Notes under the pieces: generated by a model
What the model was told of the DNA's origin: nothing
The model's input: the letters and a program-made list of their open reading frames with translations, nothing else
Databases searched by the model: none
Shown here: positions 21,632 through 33,412 of the stretch, piece after piece
Numbering within the stretch: the stretch's first letter is position 1
How the letters are laid out: each line of letters opens with the position of its first letter
From: Balanoglossus misakiensis
Taxonomy: Eukaryota; Hemichordata
Assembly (NCBI GenBank): GCA_040954595.2
Contig: CM082588.2
Location: forward strand, 434,001-498,000
Length of the DNA stretch: 64,000 nucleotides
Direction: 5' to 3'
Made by a program: the position numbers and the translations under genes

Positions 21632-24600
21632 TATTTTGACTTGACTTGACTTGGTTTTGCATGGATTGACCTCGTTGTGCTCTGGCCACCGTTATATTCC
21701 TGTGAGTCACACACACCGCCTCCACAGGTTGACACCAGTAAAACACCGTACAACAGACAAGCGATACAACACGCTCACCAACACCACTATATTGGCCCGA
21801 CATGACCCACAGCTTTGGAACATTCCATTCAGTAGGAAAACCAACGGGTTTGCTTACTTTGCTATCACCATAAAAAGAGAGACTTTAGATGAGAAAAGGC
21901 CAAAATGTTGATGTAGGATTAACTTACCAAAACTTATTTTAAACGAATAATTTATTGGACTTTATTGCAATCAATTTATTAGTAATCCTTGATTGGTAAA
22001 CTCACACGGATTAACTACAAATGCGTCTCTGCTAGACGGGACAACCCATCTTTGCGAGGTGGGTAGGGGTGTTTAATAGAAACCCAGGCTGTGGCTGCAA
22101 GGCCAAACACCCGGACAATATTGCAAGACCTTCTAATACATCATGATTTGCACGATCTTAGGCAATAGCTGCCTTAAGGTAGAATGGACGATTCTGTTGC
22201 TGGGCAACGTCAGCCACGCCGACTGATAATAGTGTCATTCACGGTTCAACTGGCTCAGTAAAGATTAACAAACGACCTAGGGCCCATTGACGACCAGGAA
22301 CCCGACCGATTTATCATGCGAAGTTTCATGTATGCCACTGATGGCGCCATTCGTATGGTGGCCCTCAGTAAATCAATCCCTGCATACGGATCGTATTAGT
22401 GTTTCTATACCTTTGATGTATTCAAACAGCTAATATCTCTTTGCAGAAACACTGTGTCTACAGAAGAACTAATGGATATCGTTAAATCGAATGACGCGTC
22501 AAGCTAACATGTCTTTAAAGCAGGTTATGAAACAGTTTCATTTCATTTAAAATGAAGGATTTTTGCGAGCAAAATGTCATTTCCTATCGAACAGGTGGTT
22601 GAACACAGTTATTTATATATTAATGCCAATTAAGGATCTCTATATTTATTAATATCAACGTACACACAATTTTTGTGCGACGTCTGGCAAGTCACGTGGT
22701 TTCAGCCATTAATCACCATATTGAATTAAAGTAATTTAATCAGAAACGCCATTGTTCGGATCATACTTGTAACCATGGCAGCAGCTTCTAGCTTAACCCT
22801 AGAAATGTTAGTAGCCAGCAGTTGTGACCCTTAAGGGGGAGAAATGAGGCGTGTCCAATCGCTTTACTGAAGTATTATAAGCATTCAAGACAGAACAAAA
22901 AGATAAGAATGCGTTTCAGCTTTGTTGCTTTTAATATCTTCCAACCTCATAATATTTACTTCGAGTTGCGTAGTGGGACATTCCAAGGATACTTGTTGGT
23001 CCACAATCGCTAATTCCTTTAAAATTTGATCCGTTTTACGCGATTCCCATTGAAAAGAATATCTTCTTTTGCCTATCTCTTTCATTTCCTCAGCTCTCTG
23101 GACTGGTCCAACAGAATTGTGCAAATTAGACGTGCGTGATAAAGCTGTTGCGTAACACAGATCTCGTCTATTTGCTCACTGATGCTTTTGTTTCCTGGCA
23201 ATTAGCAGTTCTATGCCACTTATGCGGGAAATATACTCATTTTGGAAAGCAACCAAATACGGCATCCTCATCAGGCTATGACAAAGTTTTGTTAACCACA
23301 GACTCCCTATGTGATGTGTGCCGGCAGGGAAATGATATATCAAAGCTATTTTCCCTAATTTATAATAACAACGATTTTAATATCCCATTATTATTGCCCG
23401 TAAGCCTCGGTTTAACTATATAGATCATCAGAGACATCTTGTACCAAGTTGTTGATAAATGTCCAATATGGTAGAATCTCCAAGGCAACCAGCTAACAAA
23501 CAATACCAGAAGGCATACAGGTAATGCTGTTTGAAATCAAACTACGAACATTTAAATCATCATGAATCTTCATTATGATATTGAGTTGATGGATTAATTT
23601 AAAATTGGTTGCACATATCTTAAACGTTTCGTATTATCAGGAAATTAAGACGATCGATTATTTTTTTAATGGCTACATACAATCATTTGCTGTGTGCATA
23701 ATTATCGGAGAACCGTGACATTTTGAATACTCTCACATCTGTGAATGTTTCAAGAATGGAGAGCCCTGGGCAAACCATTCTCTGGTGTATATGCAAAGGC
23801 CTGAATGTTCAGTTTACTATGTAGTAATGAAAAACATGTCAGCAAAGGATATATACCTTTTAAACACGTTCCCGTGGAACGTCACAGAACGGTTCGTTTT
23901 ATCGTTTCTTTTTCTCTTCATTTATCGACGACCCGGGTTATTCGTGTCTCCAACTGCGTGCACTCCAGGGGAGCGTGAAATTATTCATGATTATTTTATT
24001 TAATAATTCATCATACTCGTGTGAAAGAGAGTACATTTTTAATTTTTAAAATGCATATTATCGCTCTCTGTAGATAATTTCTCCACAGTTGTCATCCGGG
24101 CCACCGGGGACGTCATAGGAATTGAGATGACACTACAACATGTAAAAGAATCTCTGAAAAGGATGGTATACTTTCTACCTCCAGGGCTTGACTATCTAAA
24201 CTGTTCACATAATGCAAACTGTTGGTATCTGCAATTCGTTGACAATGCAATGTACATTGACTCACATTGAGTTGAAACTGAATAGAGTGGCTCTACAAAT
24301 ATACACGGTGTGCGTTGTGCAATGGTGATCGACACTACAAGCGTCAACTCTTTCAAATCAGCCAAACATTTCAGAGAATCACAGCCAATCCTATCAGGCT
24401 GAATAAAAACGCTTTTAGTTCCGTATACTAGTAAGTGGGTTTTCTGAATAACAAACTGGATATCCGGAGAGCATTTAAAGTACCAAAACTTACTGCAGAA
24501 CAAGTTGTCACCTTAAAAGCGATCTCTAGCCATTATTAAGTTATAATTACGAGCTTTTGTGGTGTGGTTCCGTGTTATATTAGAAACAGCAATCGGACGT

Positions 24601-25012
24601 CAATATAGAACATTTGGAATAACTCACTTATTCTGTAAATTTTAACTGAAGCTTAGGTATGTATGGCTTGGTTCCAAATAGCTTTGGAAAACACGGTGTG
24701 TATAAACGACCAAAGGCTTGAAAAGGTGCGAAAACAGGTGACACAATGTAACTGAACACACAAAGCTAATAACAGCTACCGACAATAAAATAGAACCAAT
24801 TAAGGGCCTTTTCAGAAGCTCTAAAAGCTATGATGTAGTGGGAATAGCTACCAGTACTTGAATACAGTTAACTCAGAATATAAAACGACAGATAAACGTC
24901 AAAAGTAAAAGCGAAGCCTGTTTTAAACAATCTGAAACTGATCAGAATGTCCACATTCAAACAGGTTGTTGTCGTTATCAGTATAATTGCTAAGTAACAA
25001 GCGTTTACTTAC
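21632..25012. other. No gene recognised
   Basis: No convincing exon is seen on either strand. Confidence 0.5.
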
Positions 25013-25083
25013 GCATGTTTGAGTGACATTCGTCGCAACAAGCCAGCTGTCCTGGATGGCGTTCGCGGTGACGTTGCTGCCAT
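25013..25083 (-). CDS. Candidate alternative first exon G (23 codons)
   Basis: ATG begins MAATSPRTPSRTAGLLRRMS and continues LKH, ending GC|GTAAGT. The T-P/S-P sites and the L-L-R-R-M-S end strongly resemble the L-L-R-R-M part of the PDE4D5 N-terminus as I remember it. A full CRE lies about 160 bp upstream. It is on the opposite strand to VTA1, whose start codon is 1 kb away. Confidence 0.65.
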
Positions 25084-25240
25084 GGTACCCGCAGCTGGTA
25101 GACGCAGAAATGGGTTTGACTCCTGCATTTGTCGGATTTTTTTCTAACCAACAACGTCAAAGGAATGAATGAAAAACGTTCAATGCGAGACTATCATTCT
25201 TACGGTAGTCAATGAATTAACAACTTAACAGGTCCTTTTA

Positions 25241-25248
25241 TGACGTCA
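25241..25248. promoter_or_regulatory. Full CRE palindrome upstream of exon G
   Basis: TGACGTCA lies about 160 bp 5' of the ATG of candidate exon G, a usual distance for a functional CREB site. Function is inferred. Confidence 0.4.
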
Positions 25249-26110
25249 CTTAATGGCTCCTTAAGCCGGTACGCGTAATCTTTATGCGAATTGGGTCTCA
25301 GAAAACTATTGATTTTTAGATTATCTTGTCTAATCGAAAACTTTGTCCCAGAAATTAAATAGGACAGTTGAAACTTGATTGTGTTTCATTGTTTATTATA
25401 CCCAATATTGTCTCTGTCCCAGTTTTCTGAGGTCATGATACAGATTATAAATCCAGTATGTCACCCCATGATAGTTGTACATTTTTGGAGTAGTGTTCAC
25501 GAAATTTGTTGACAAGCCACTCGTGGTAGGAATGTCTCTGGAGAATTCACTATGGAAGGAAAACACAATAATGTACTTATCTCTGCAAGACAAGCCTCTA
25601 CTGCGACTAACGACAACTTAACAGTTATTTCAAAAGGGACAATTACATAACGGAATGATACCACTTCAAATTCACCCAATTTATGTCTGTTTCGTCAATG
25701 AAAATCTTTCTTTGTTAGAGTTAGACGTCAGTAAAACGGCCTAAACCTTTGGTCAGGGAAGTCACACATTTTCACAATGAGTATATGGCGGGTGTGAGCA
25801 GTATAACTCGGTTACTAATACTAGACCCAAAGGCCAAATTAACCATGGTAACCAAGTAACCACGACGACTTTACTGCATTAGTGAAGACAGGGAACGTTC
25901 TGCTTTGGTGGGAAACATTTGTAAATTTGTCTTTTTATGTATGATTTTCATTTTCAGTGAATTATTTACACCAAGACAGTGACTGGGGTAAAGAAATATT
26001 CACTTTGAGCGAAACACATCAACAGAGGCCAGGTTGTCATGCAAAAAAATTTTCTGCAAGCAGCGTCATAGTTGCATGACCTCTCCAATGCGCATGTGCA
26101 TTTGGCAAAG

Positions 26111-26225
26111 ATGGCGGCATACGCAGCCAAGATTCCGGCCGTACCTGCTTCACTGAAAGCTCTCCGTCACTACCAGGAAATTGCTAAAGAACACGACGTG
26201 AGGGACCCTGTTGTTTCTTTTTATT
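26111..26225 (+). CDS. VTA1: VTA1 exon 1
   Basis: Codes residues 1-38 (MAAYAAKIPAVPASLKALRH through RDPVVSFY), with one nucleotide over at T|GTAAGT. The TGT completing Cys39 spans the intron. Confidence 0.96.
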
Positions 26226-29200
26226 GTAAGTATAAGCATGCAAAATGTCAAGGTCAAACATCATTTAAATCATAAGTTATTCGAGCTATATCGCAGTGTT
26301 TTGATTTACCACATACTGTGCACATAGCCATGGCCCACGTCCCACGTCTGTGCATGCACTACGTTACCCGGACGTTCAGATATTGCCATCAAAAACAGGT
26401 ACTTGATAGGCCCGGTATAACCATGGAGGTATTAAAGATATACCCCTACCTCCAGGAGTGGTTGGTATATTCCAACCGAGAGTTTCCGACTTGAATTCAG
26501 TGGGGAGAGGCGGGGCGGCCCTAGCCGGACACTCACCTGGCCAATGCATGTGTTACCACCATGATCTTTGCTCTGAATCTCGAAATCGGGTGACAATGCA
26601 ATTGTACAATAATGTTTTGACAAGGCAGATGGTTGACAAATGTCACCAACAATGGCATGTTGAATGAATGTTTTTAATTCCTGCGATCAACTAGATACTA
26701 GTATTAGTACATGTGTATAAATAAATGGGCGTGTCTCTCGATATGATCTTCAGTGACATGTTCACGCAATAAATGTATGTGATATCTCGAAAACGTGGCT
26801 ATTGGCAACCATTATAATCAAACTCATCGTCAAAAGCCTAACTTGTCTAGCAGAATCTGTAGCCATTTTCTTTATACCTAAAGCCAAATCAGGTTTGAAA
26901 AGAAACCCATTCAAACTGCTCTGACAAGTCCAGACAATATCTGCAATGTTGCTATGGTAGTGAAATCGAAAAACTAAGTCTTCAAGTTTAATTTTACCTC
27001 TCATGGACAGTTTACCTTGGACAACTACCGCTGTGTTAACATAATGTATTTCCAGAGCTTTGCCACCTATGTCATTACCAGAGTGTCCAAACATTGATCT
27101 ACTAATGGTTTATCCACTGACCTTACTCCAAGAGACGCTGACCTGAATTTGGATGCACTTGACATTGTCGTCCAGACACGGTCAGGTCGAGAAAGTTCCT
27201 CTAATTCCGCTGTGTTTTTCACTGGTTGTAATAGTGGTGCATTTGGTGTGGCTTTGTGTTACTATGCTGGCAAACAGAGTCGGGAAATGTCAACAGTATG
27301 CATTGCCATCGGGGCTTTTGCACTCTGTATGGAGATGTTTGCACTTCACTGTCACTATGGACAATGAATTGGTCTCTTCTAACTTCTAAGGGACATCTCA
27401 CAAACTGAAAACTAAAGCTTGACATTGAACGGACAAATTCTAATGTCAAAGTTTTCTCCTTTCATTTCTTCTGTCTACGTTTAGAAGTTTGTTCCTGTTC
27501 TGTTCTTTTCAGTATGATATTCTTAGGAGTATACTAGTATGTGAGGCTGATTTTAATTAAAAACGTATTACTGGGTAAAATATGTGAAGACACTGGACAA
27601 AGTCCATATGGCACAGAAAGAGTTGCCCCTTCTCTTTGTTTTCTGGGAGACCAAGATTGTGGGTTTTGTTGATGCTGTGGTATTCCAGCTCCACTTGGTT
27701 GAAGATACCTTTACACATGATGACATACATGCACCCACACGTGATTGATACTTCCAAGTATCGGTATTGTTAGTGGAAATCTTACTTTTCTTAGCACTGT
27801 GTCGTTTGTAATCAGTGCCTACACCTTAGTCTGCCCATGAAAGACTGCAGATGGTTACCACTAAAATGTCAGACACACTGAAGTACAGTGGTGGACATTG
27901 TATTTTGGAGTAAGTCTCTTAATTAAGTTTGGCGAGTTTTGAAGTTTCTCTCTGTTGAGACAACCCTGATCATGCCTTGAAGCATTGAATTAATAGCTTA
28001 CAGGGAACCCACATAATTAGTTGTTGTAATATGGCACAGTGTCAACAATGGACTTCGCAGAACAGAACTTGTAAATGGTAAGAAACAATAGAACTTACTT
28101 AATTACATGAACCGCTTTCTTGAAGAGTTTGAGTTCCGCCATTTGGAGTGGGATTAGACGGATGTCTGTGTCGCGGAATTGCAGGGAATCTAAAACCCTG
28201 AAGCCAGTGAAAATCCTCTGTCGTAAAATAATTTGTTTTGGCTCCTGCCTTTGGCACTGGAATCCTTTTACTGGATATTTGAAACTCGCGACAAATAAGA
28301 TAAACTGCAGACAAGAGGTGTATTGGTGCGTGCTTGTTGCCATGGTTTTTGCTTATTTTGTTTGCTCCGTGTCTTATGATCCAACAATGCGTCAGTTTAC
28401 ACCTTGGAACAAGTGCAGACACTTAGATATAACTTGCTAAGTGCTTTGAAAGTGAGTCTATGATTGTATTACACTGGAAACAATCACACAGTTGAAGCAA
28501 TGGCTGTACAGTTACATTGTAATTATAATCATGCAGACAGCAAATGATACAGCCGATCTACTTGATGATGAAAAGATGGCCTTGTAATCCTGATGATTCT
28601 AAGATTATATGCTTGAAACTTTACATGTGTTGCAGTGTACACATCAGGGAACCTACAGTGGATGTGAAAGGAGAGAGGGAATCGGTAGGGGTTTTCACTG
28701 GAACTCCTAGCAGTCTTGTCAAACTGGAAAATTACACACTGTCACACACCAGTAAATCTGGTTCATGCTTTCTACAGTGTAAAGTGTTTGACCAACAGTT
28801 TCTTTGAACATACATGTGAAAGTTTCAAAATCTCAGGACAATATATTGTGAAGACTGAGTACCGTAGTTAAGTTTTCAGGCACACATAGTACCCTATATT
28901 ACCCAAGACATTAAGTCCATTTCAAAATAGCTTGGAGTTTCTTTGTTTCTGGCGATAAATAAACATCTCCTGTGACATGAAGCAACGTCTGTGGCTAGGT
29001 TCGCTGTCTCTTTGCAGTGCTTTGAAGTTTGACAATATGTATTCGAACAGTGCCATTTCTTGGCAGTTGAGAAAAAAAAATATGCCAGTGCACCCTTCAA
29101 TTGAGATTGTGGATGAGTCCAATGATGTTTCCACTGTTTTTGAGACCCAACTGATCTGTTTGTATTCTTTTGTGCAGTCGATTTCTACAGAGACACTTCT

Positions 29201-31610
29201 GAATCACCAGTTGTATTTTCTCACCAAACTCACAGCACACCTGTTCCCCAAATACATCTGCTACAGAACAAAACATGGCTGTAGGTTACCGTGGATACAA
29301 GGTGTCCAATAAGTTGCTGGATAGTCGCACAAACAAAACCATGCACATAAATATTCAAATATAGATTTGTTTGCACACTTCGTTTTGACCACAATCTTTC
29401 CAGTTGTCAGTTGTGGGACCTGGTTATGCACTGGCGATGGCATGAAAAGTTTCCTGAAAACAGACTTGGGTTGTTGTTCATGTAGAGAGCTTATTTTTAT
29501 TGTACTAGTGCTATCTGTGATTCAATAGCATTCTTCCAGAGTGTATTCGAATGTACATTTAAACTATTTGGTTCCATAATCAACATGTGTGACGTGAGAG
29601 AGTGCACACACTCCAACGCACACACCCATGTTTCATGTATGGCTCCCCCTAGAGGCTCAGTTTGAAGGATGCTTGGTAGTGCGCCCTCAGCATTCTGATT
29701 TTCCTTACGCTTTTATTTTTCAGGTCGCCGCTATGCCATTGAAGAGGGGATGAGGATTGACAGCAAATCACCAGATGCCAGGAAATACCTGATGGCATTA
29801 ATGGACTGCTTAGAACAGGTAACATCTGACAGAAAAGTGAAATCAGAAGGGTTCAAATTTGAACCTGATTCTTATTTGCTTTATCGATTCTGTCAGTTAT
29901 TAATAGTTATTGAAATGTTATTTTATCGTACAGATGAAGAAAGCTCTAGCAACCAATGAGTCCGTACACAATGAGGTTGTCGGACAGGCTCATATTGAAA
30001 ATTATGGACTGAAAATATTCCTGTATGCTGATAACGAAGATAGAGGAGGGAGATTTAACAAGTAAGTATAGTATCTAAGTGATCATAATCATCTGTGTGT
30101 GTTCATGAAACCTAAATATGTCCCTGTGTGCAACATGGCTTGAAATCCCTTCATCTTTCCTTTCTGTCTATTGCAGGAATGTTGTGAAATCATTCTATAA
30201 AGCTAGCATGATATTTGATGTCCTTCAAACATTTGGTGAGCTCGGTGAAGATGTAAGTTTATGTACACTATTCTCATCTCAAAGATTTGGAAATAAACTA
30301 CTCAGAATCAACTACTATTTGAATTAATTTCCCTATTTTAATTCACAGATATAAAAAGGGTTTACTCAATCAGGATATATTCATCATCATTATTGTATTT
30401 GTGGTCGTTTGAATAATTTCAGATTAAGAAAAACAGGAAGTATGCCCGGTGGAAAGCTGCATATATCCATGATTGTTTGAAGAAAGGCGAAACTCCACAT
30501 GCAGGACCTTTAGATGAAGAACAGGATGAGGATGAATTTGGAGGTAAGGGAGACCCTTAATCATTGCCAATCCTTTGAGGTAGAACTGCATGTTAAGAGA
30601 ACCTCTATAAACCAGATTATTTCTTCAGTCCTTTTGTGTCCGGTTCAGACAGGCTTCACTGTACTTTTTTCAACGGTAAAACATCGACTCGCGGATAATT
30701 AATGAAGACGCATGCATACTTCGCGTGACAGATCGACACCCATGCTTCAGAAAGCTCTTTTTAGGATAGCTACAGAAAAGATCGACATAGACGCAGCTCT
30801 TTTTCGCATAGCAACAAAATCATCGACGTAGATGCCGCTCTTTTTCGCATAGCAACAAAATCATCGACGTAGACGCAGCTCTTTTTCGCATAGCAACAAA
30901 ATCATCAACGTAGATGCAGCTCTTTTTCGCATAGCAACAAAATCATCGACGTAGATGCAGCTCTTTTTCGCATAGCAACAAAATCATCGACGTAGACGCA
31001 GCTCTTTTTAAGATAGCTACAGAAAAGATCGACAGAGATGCAGCTCTTTTTCGCATAGCAACAAAAGCATCGACAGACTCCGCTCGTTTTGGGATAGCTA
31101 CAGAAACATCGACGTAGACTCAATTCTAACGCGACGTAGTCACGGGAGGACAGCGCAACTTCAAAGACTTCTGTTAATCGCAACCTCCGTAGTGGTAGAA
31201 ACCATTTTACAGTAAAATAGGGGTGAAAGTATGAAAAAGTCACACCCATTCTGCGCTTGATTGCAGCTGCCGGTGGGGCACCAGCTGCACCTACTAATTT
31301 CCCATCGCAAATCCAACCCCAAAATCCATCGAGTGGAGGCGGTCAGAACAAGCTCGTTATTCCTCCTGGCACCCACGCACCACCAACAACACCACAAGAT
31401 CCTGGTCTCAGCCAAGGAGTGATTCCGGGACCATCTCAGCCGCACGTACCAGCACCCGTTTCAGGAGGTTTCCATTTAACTGCAGAAGACTACACAAAAG
31501 CCCAGAAGTTCTGTCGATATGCCAGCAGTGCGTTACAATATGAAGACGTACCAACAGCTGTTGAGAATTTACATAAAGCACTCAGGCTACTGCAGACTGG
31601 GAAAGAGTAG
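26111..31610 (+). CDS. VTA1: VTA1 / LIP5, ESCRT-III disassembly co-factor, complete
   Basis: VTA1 binds VPS4 and stimulates its ATPase, driving ESCRT-III disassembly in multivesicular-body sorting and membrane scission; it is cytosolic and recruited to endosomes. Six exons join in frame: 26111-26225, 29724-29818, 29934-30061, 30177-30252, 30423-30543 and 31267-31610, giving 292 aa (human about 307). Residues 1 to about 160 form the tandem-MIT region (EHDVRDPVVSFYCRRYAIEE, ENYGLKIFLYADNEDRGGRF, KSFYKASMIFDVL, NRKYARWKAAYIHDCLKKGE). A Pro/Gly/Gln-rich linker follows with the conserved IPPGTHAP. Residues 248-292 are the VPS4-binding VSL domain (TAEDYTKAQKFCRYASSALQ, ending LLQTGKE). The start context AAGATGGCGGC is typical of a TATA-less housekeeping promoter. 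All introns are GT-AG and every phase fits. Confidence 0.98.
26226..29723. other. VTA1 intron 1
   Basis: This 3.5-kb intron has no VTA1 exon. It holds one candidate exon on the opposite strand (28099-28142). Two overlapping plus frames at 27149-27389 have no splice support. Confidence 0.8.
28099..28142 (-). CDS. Candidate alternative first exon H (14 codons), antisense in VTA1 intron 1
   Basis: ATG begins MAELKLFKKAVHVI and ends AA|GTAAGT, the two-nucleotide carry again. The peptide is short, basic and amphipathic, like the first residues of exon F (MFLKLVKQA). It lies inside the first intron of VTA1 on the opposite strand, so a transcript from here would pass antisense through VTA1 exon 1. 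Short length makes chance more likely than for A-G. Confidence 0.5.
29724..29818 (+). CDS. VTA1: VTA1 exon 2
   Basis: Lies between tttttcag and CAG|GTAACA. It codes RRYAIEEGMRIDSKSPDARK, followed by YLMALMDCLEQ. Confidence 0.98.
29934..30061 (+). CDS. VTA1: VTA1 exon 3
   Basis: Lies between cgtacag and AA|GTAAGT. It codes MKKALATNESVHNEVVGQAH and IENYGLKIFLYADNEDRGGR, the most conserved block of the MIT region. Confidence 0.98.
30177..30252 (+). CDS. VTA1: VTA1 exon 4
   Basis: Lies between attgcag and GAT|GTAAGT. It codes NVVKSFYKASMIFDVLQTFG then ELGED. Confidence 0.98.
30423..30543 (+). CDS. VTA1: VTA1 exon 5
   Basis: Lies between atttcag and GGAG|GTAAGG. It codes KYARWKAAYIHDCLKKGETP and an acidic end (DEEQDEDEFG). 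Confidence 0.98.
30753..31120 (+). repeat. 41-bp minisatellite in VTA1 intron 5
   Basis: About nine copies of a 41-bp unit (agctctttttcgcatagcaa then caaaatcatcgacgtagacgc) occur in tandem. Two sub-types, one with cgcatagcaacaaaatc and one with gatagctacagaaaagatc, alternate at the ends. The period is not a multiple of three, so open frames through it are not coding. It ends about 145 bp before the exon 6 acceptor. Confidence 0.95.
31267..31610 (+). CDS. VTA1: VTA1 exon 6 (linker and VSL domain)
   Basis: Begins after ttgcag and ends at TAG. It contains the Pro/Gly/Gln linker and the C-terminal VPS4-binding helices; the final residues LLQTGKE mirror the L-L-T-T-G-R-E end of human VTA1. Confidence 0.98.
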
Positions 31611-32102
31611 GGAAAACCTGACCTCAGACTTTGAACTTTAACCTTGGGTCATCAGAGGTCATTTTGACATCAGAGGTCATAAGCATCATCCTATAATTAG
31701 ATGTACAGATTTCTGTCACATTTGTGCCATGGCGACAGGACAATATCACTAGTAACCATGGCGAGAGGAGTAACTGGTTGATTAAAGTGAATGTTCCAAA
31801 ATATTATGTTCTAATTTTCAAGAAGGTAATTTAATTATCAGTGACCGTATATTTAGTTGTTCGTTCAAAATGATGCTTATGTAGGGCAAGGTAGTTGTCA
31901 TATTAATCTTTTACAAATCAGAACTGTCTGCTTTTCTCCATCAGTTGGGCAGGTCTTGTTTCATGTAAATAGTAAAACGCATGTAATAGTACTGTAAAAG
32001 TAACATAATTGAGTAATTTTATTAAAAGCACATATTTGGTGCTCATTATGAAATGAACAAATGGTGTATACAGTAGTTATACAGTAATGCCAACTGTTTC
32101 TC

Positions 32103-32108
32103 AATAAA
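32103..32108 (+). terminator. VTA1: Candidate VTA1 polyadenylation signal
   Basis: AATAAA lies about 490 bp past the stop codon, in the first such hexamer I see downstream on this strand. Confidence 0.5.
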
Positions 32109-32382
32109 GTTATGTATTTCTTTTTTATTTTACTTTTTGCATTTGAAGAACAGAGAATCATTAAATGTATAGAAATAAAAAAGCACCAAGTTTGTGTTGA
32201 AACAAGTACTGCAAGAAGAAGAAAGAGGACTTGGTTGAAATCAACACTGGACGCCATGTTTAAAAAAGCGCCCTCACAGACCAACCTACTGCTTTTGTTT
32301 TTATGTAGTTTTCTTATATACATGTATGTCACAGTCCCTCTGTGTATATGTATATGGTGATGAGCATAGAACTAGAATACAC

Positions 32383-32404
32383 TAGAGAGAGAGAGAGAGA
32401 GAGA
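32383..32404 (+). repeat. (GA)n microsatellite
   Basis: An uninterrupted run of ga units just downstream of the VTA1 3' end. Confidence 0.95.
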
Positions 32405-33365
32405 CCATTGATATGTAGCTTCAGCCAGCGCATTAATAGGGTCAGACCGCCGCCCATACGACTTCCATGTTTTCACAAATTGGCCATTTGTGACAAAAAT
32501 CGCCATTTGTAATGATATTTTTTTTATGTTTTGAAAATCGAAAGTACTACCCGTCTTTACCCTGCTTACGTCACTCCCCTTTCTTGTCTACCACATATGA
32601 CATGAACACGTCCACGTCACATCCCCTTCACCAATATCCCCGTCTTCTCCGATGTTGTAATCCTTGTGTATTTATTCCCACTCTTCCATCCTTGGAACAA
32701 CTCTCCCGACACCCATAATTCGCTCCAGCTCTATTCTTCTGTCCTTGCCCTACTTTGTCGCCCATTTGTTTTCCTTTTCATTTCATACACGATTACCGAT
32801 TTCTTTGTCTGCCTGCTTTTCCTCTACGCCCCCTCACCATTTTAATTCTTCGTGCGTAGAAGACAAGCTAAATACGAATGACGGGAACAAAACATAATGA
32901 CGTGCAGCTGTGCAAAGACCCAGACGCTTTAGAGCGACCTCTCACAATACACACGCTAATTCTTTTCTCTTTTCTGTCAGGATCGAAGTAATGTATTACA
33001 GAGCTCGGTGCATAGCGCCACCAGTCAGACCATCGTTGTTGTGAATAATAGCTAGTGCTATTTTCCGACAATCAGTTATTTTGTTCTGCCGTGGACAGTC
33101 CCCGCTATGCCCATGTTTCTGATCATTGAGACACGCTGAATTGTCAGTAGTTCCCGTATCATTTGCCCCTGTTTGCAATAGTATCATCTATGCATTGTTT
33201 TATGATACATGTGTTCCAAACATCATGTCGTAGGCCTACACGTTTTTTTGTTCATCTTGAGTGGAGAGTGTTTCAGTTCACATAACCACGTGAACAACCC
33301 AATACGCACACATAATGTCAAAGCAGACCGGCTTCTCCAGTGATATAGTGTCTTAGCTTCTCACA

Positions 33366-33412
33366 CCATCCCTCCCTCCCTCCCTCCCTCCCTCTCTCTC
33401 TCCCCCCTCTCT
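33366..33412 (+). repeat. CCCT/CT pyrimidine microsatellite
   Basis: ccct repeats pass into ctctct and cccc runs, a polypyrimidine tract. Confidence 0.95.

Noticed and set aside
27149-27389. Two overlapping plus frames of 72-78 codons
   Set aside because: They lie within VTA1 intron 1 with no splice sites and no family resemblance.
30905-31249. Repetitive Cys/Lys-containing minus frame
   Set aside because: It is a translation of the 41-bp minisatellite, whose period is not a multiple of three.
31161-31445. Minus frame opposite VTA1 exon 6
   Set aside because: It is the shadow of a real plus-strand exon.
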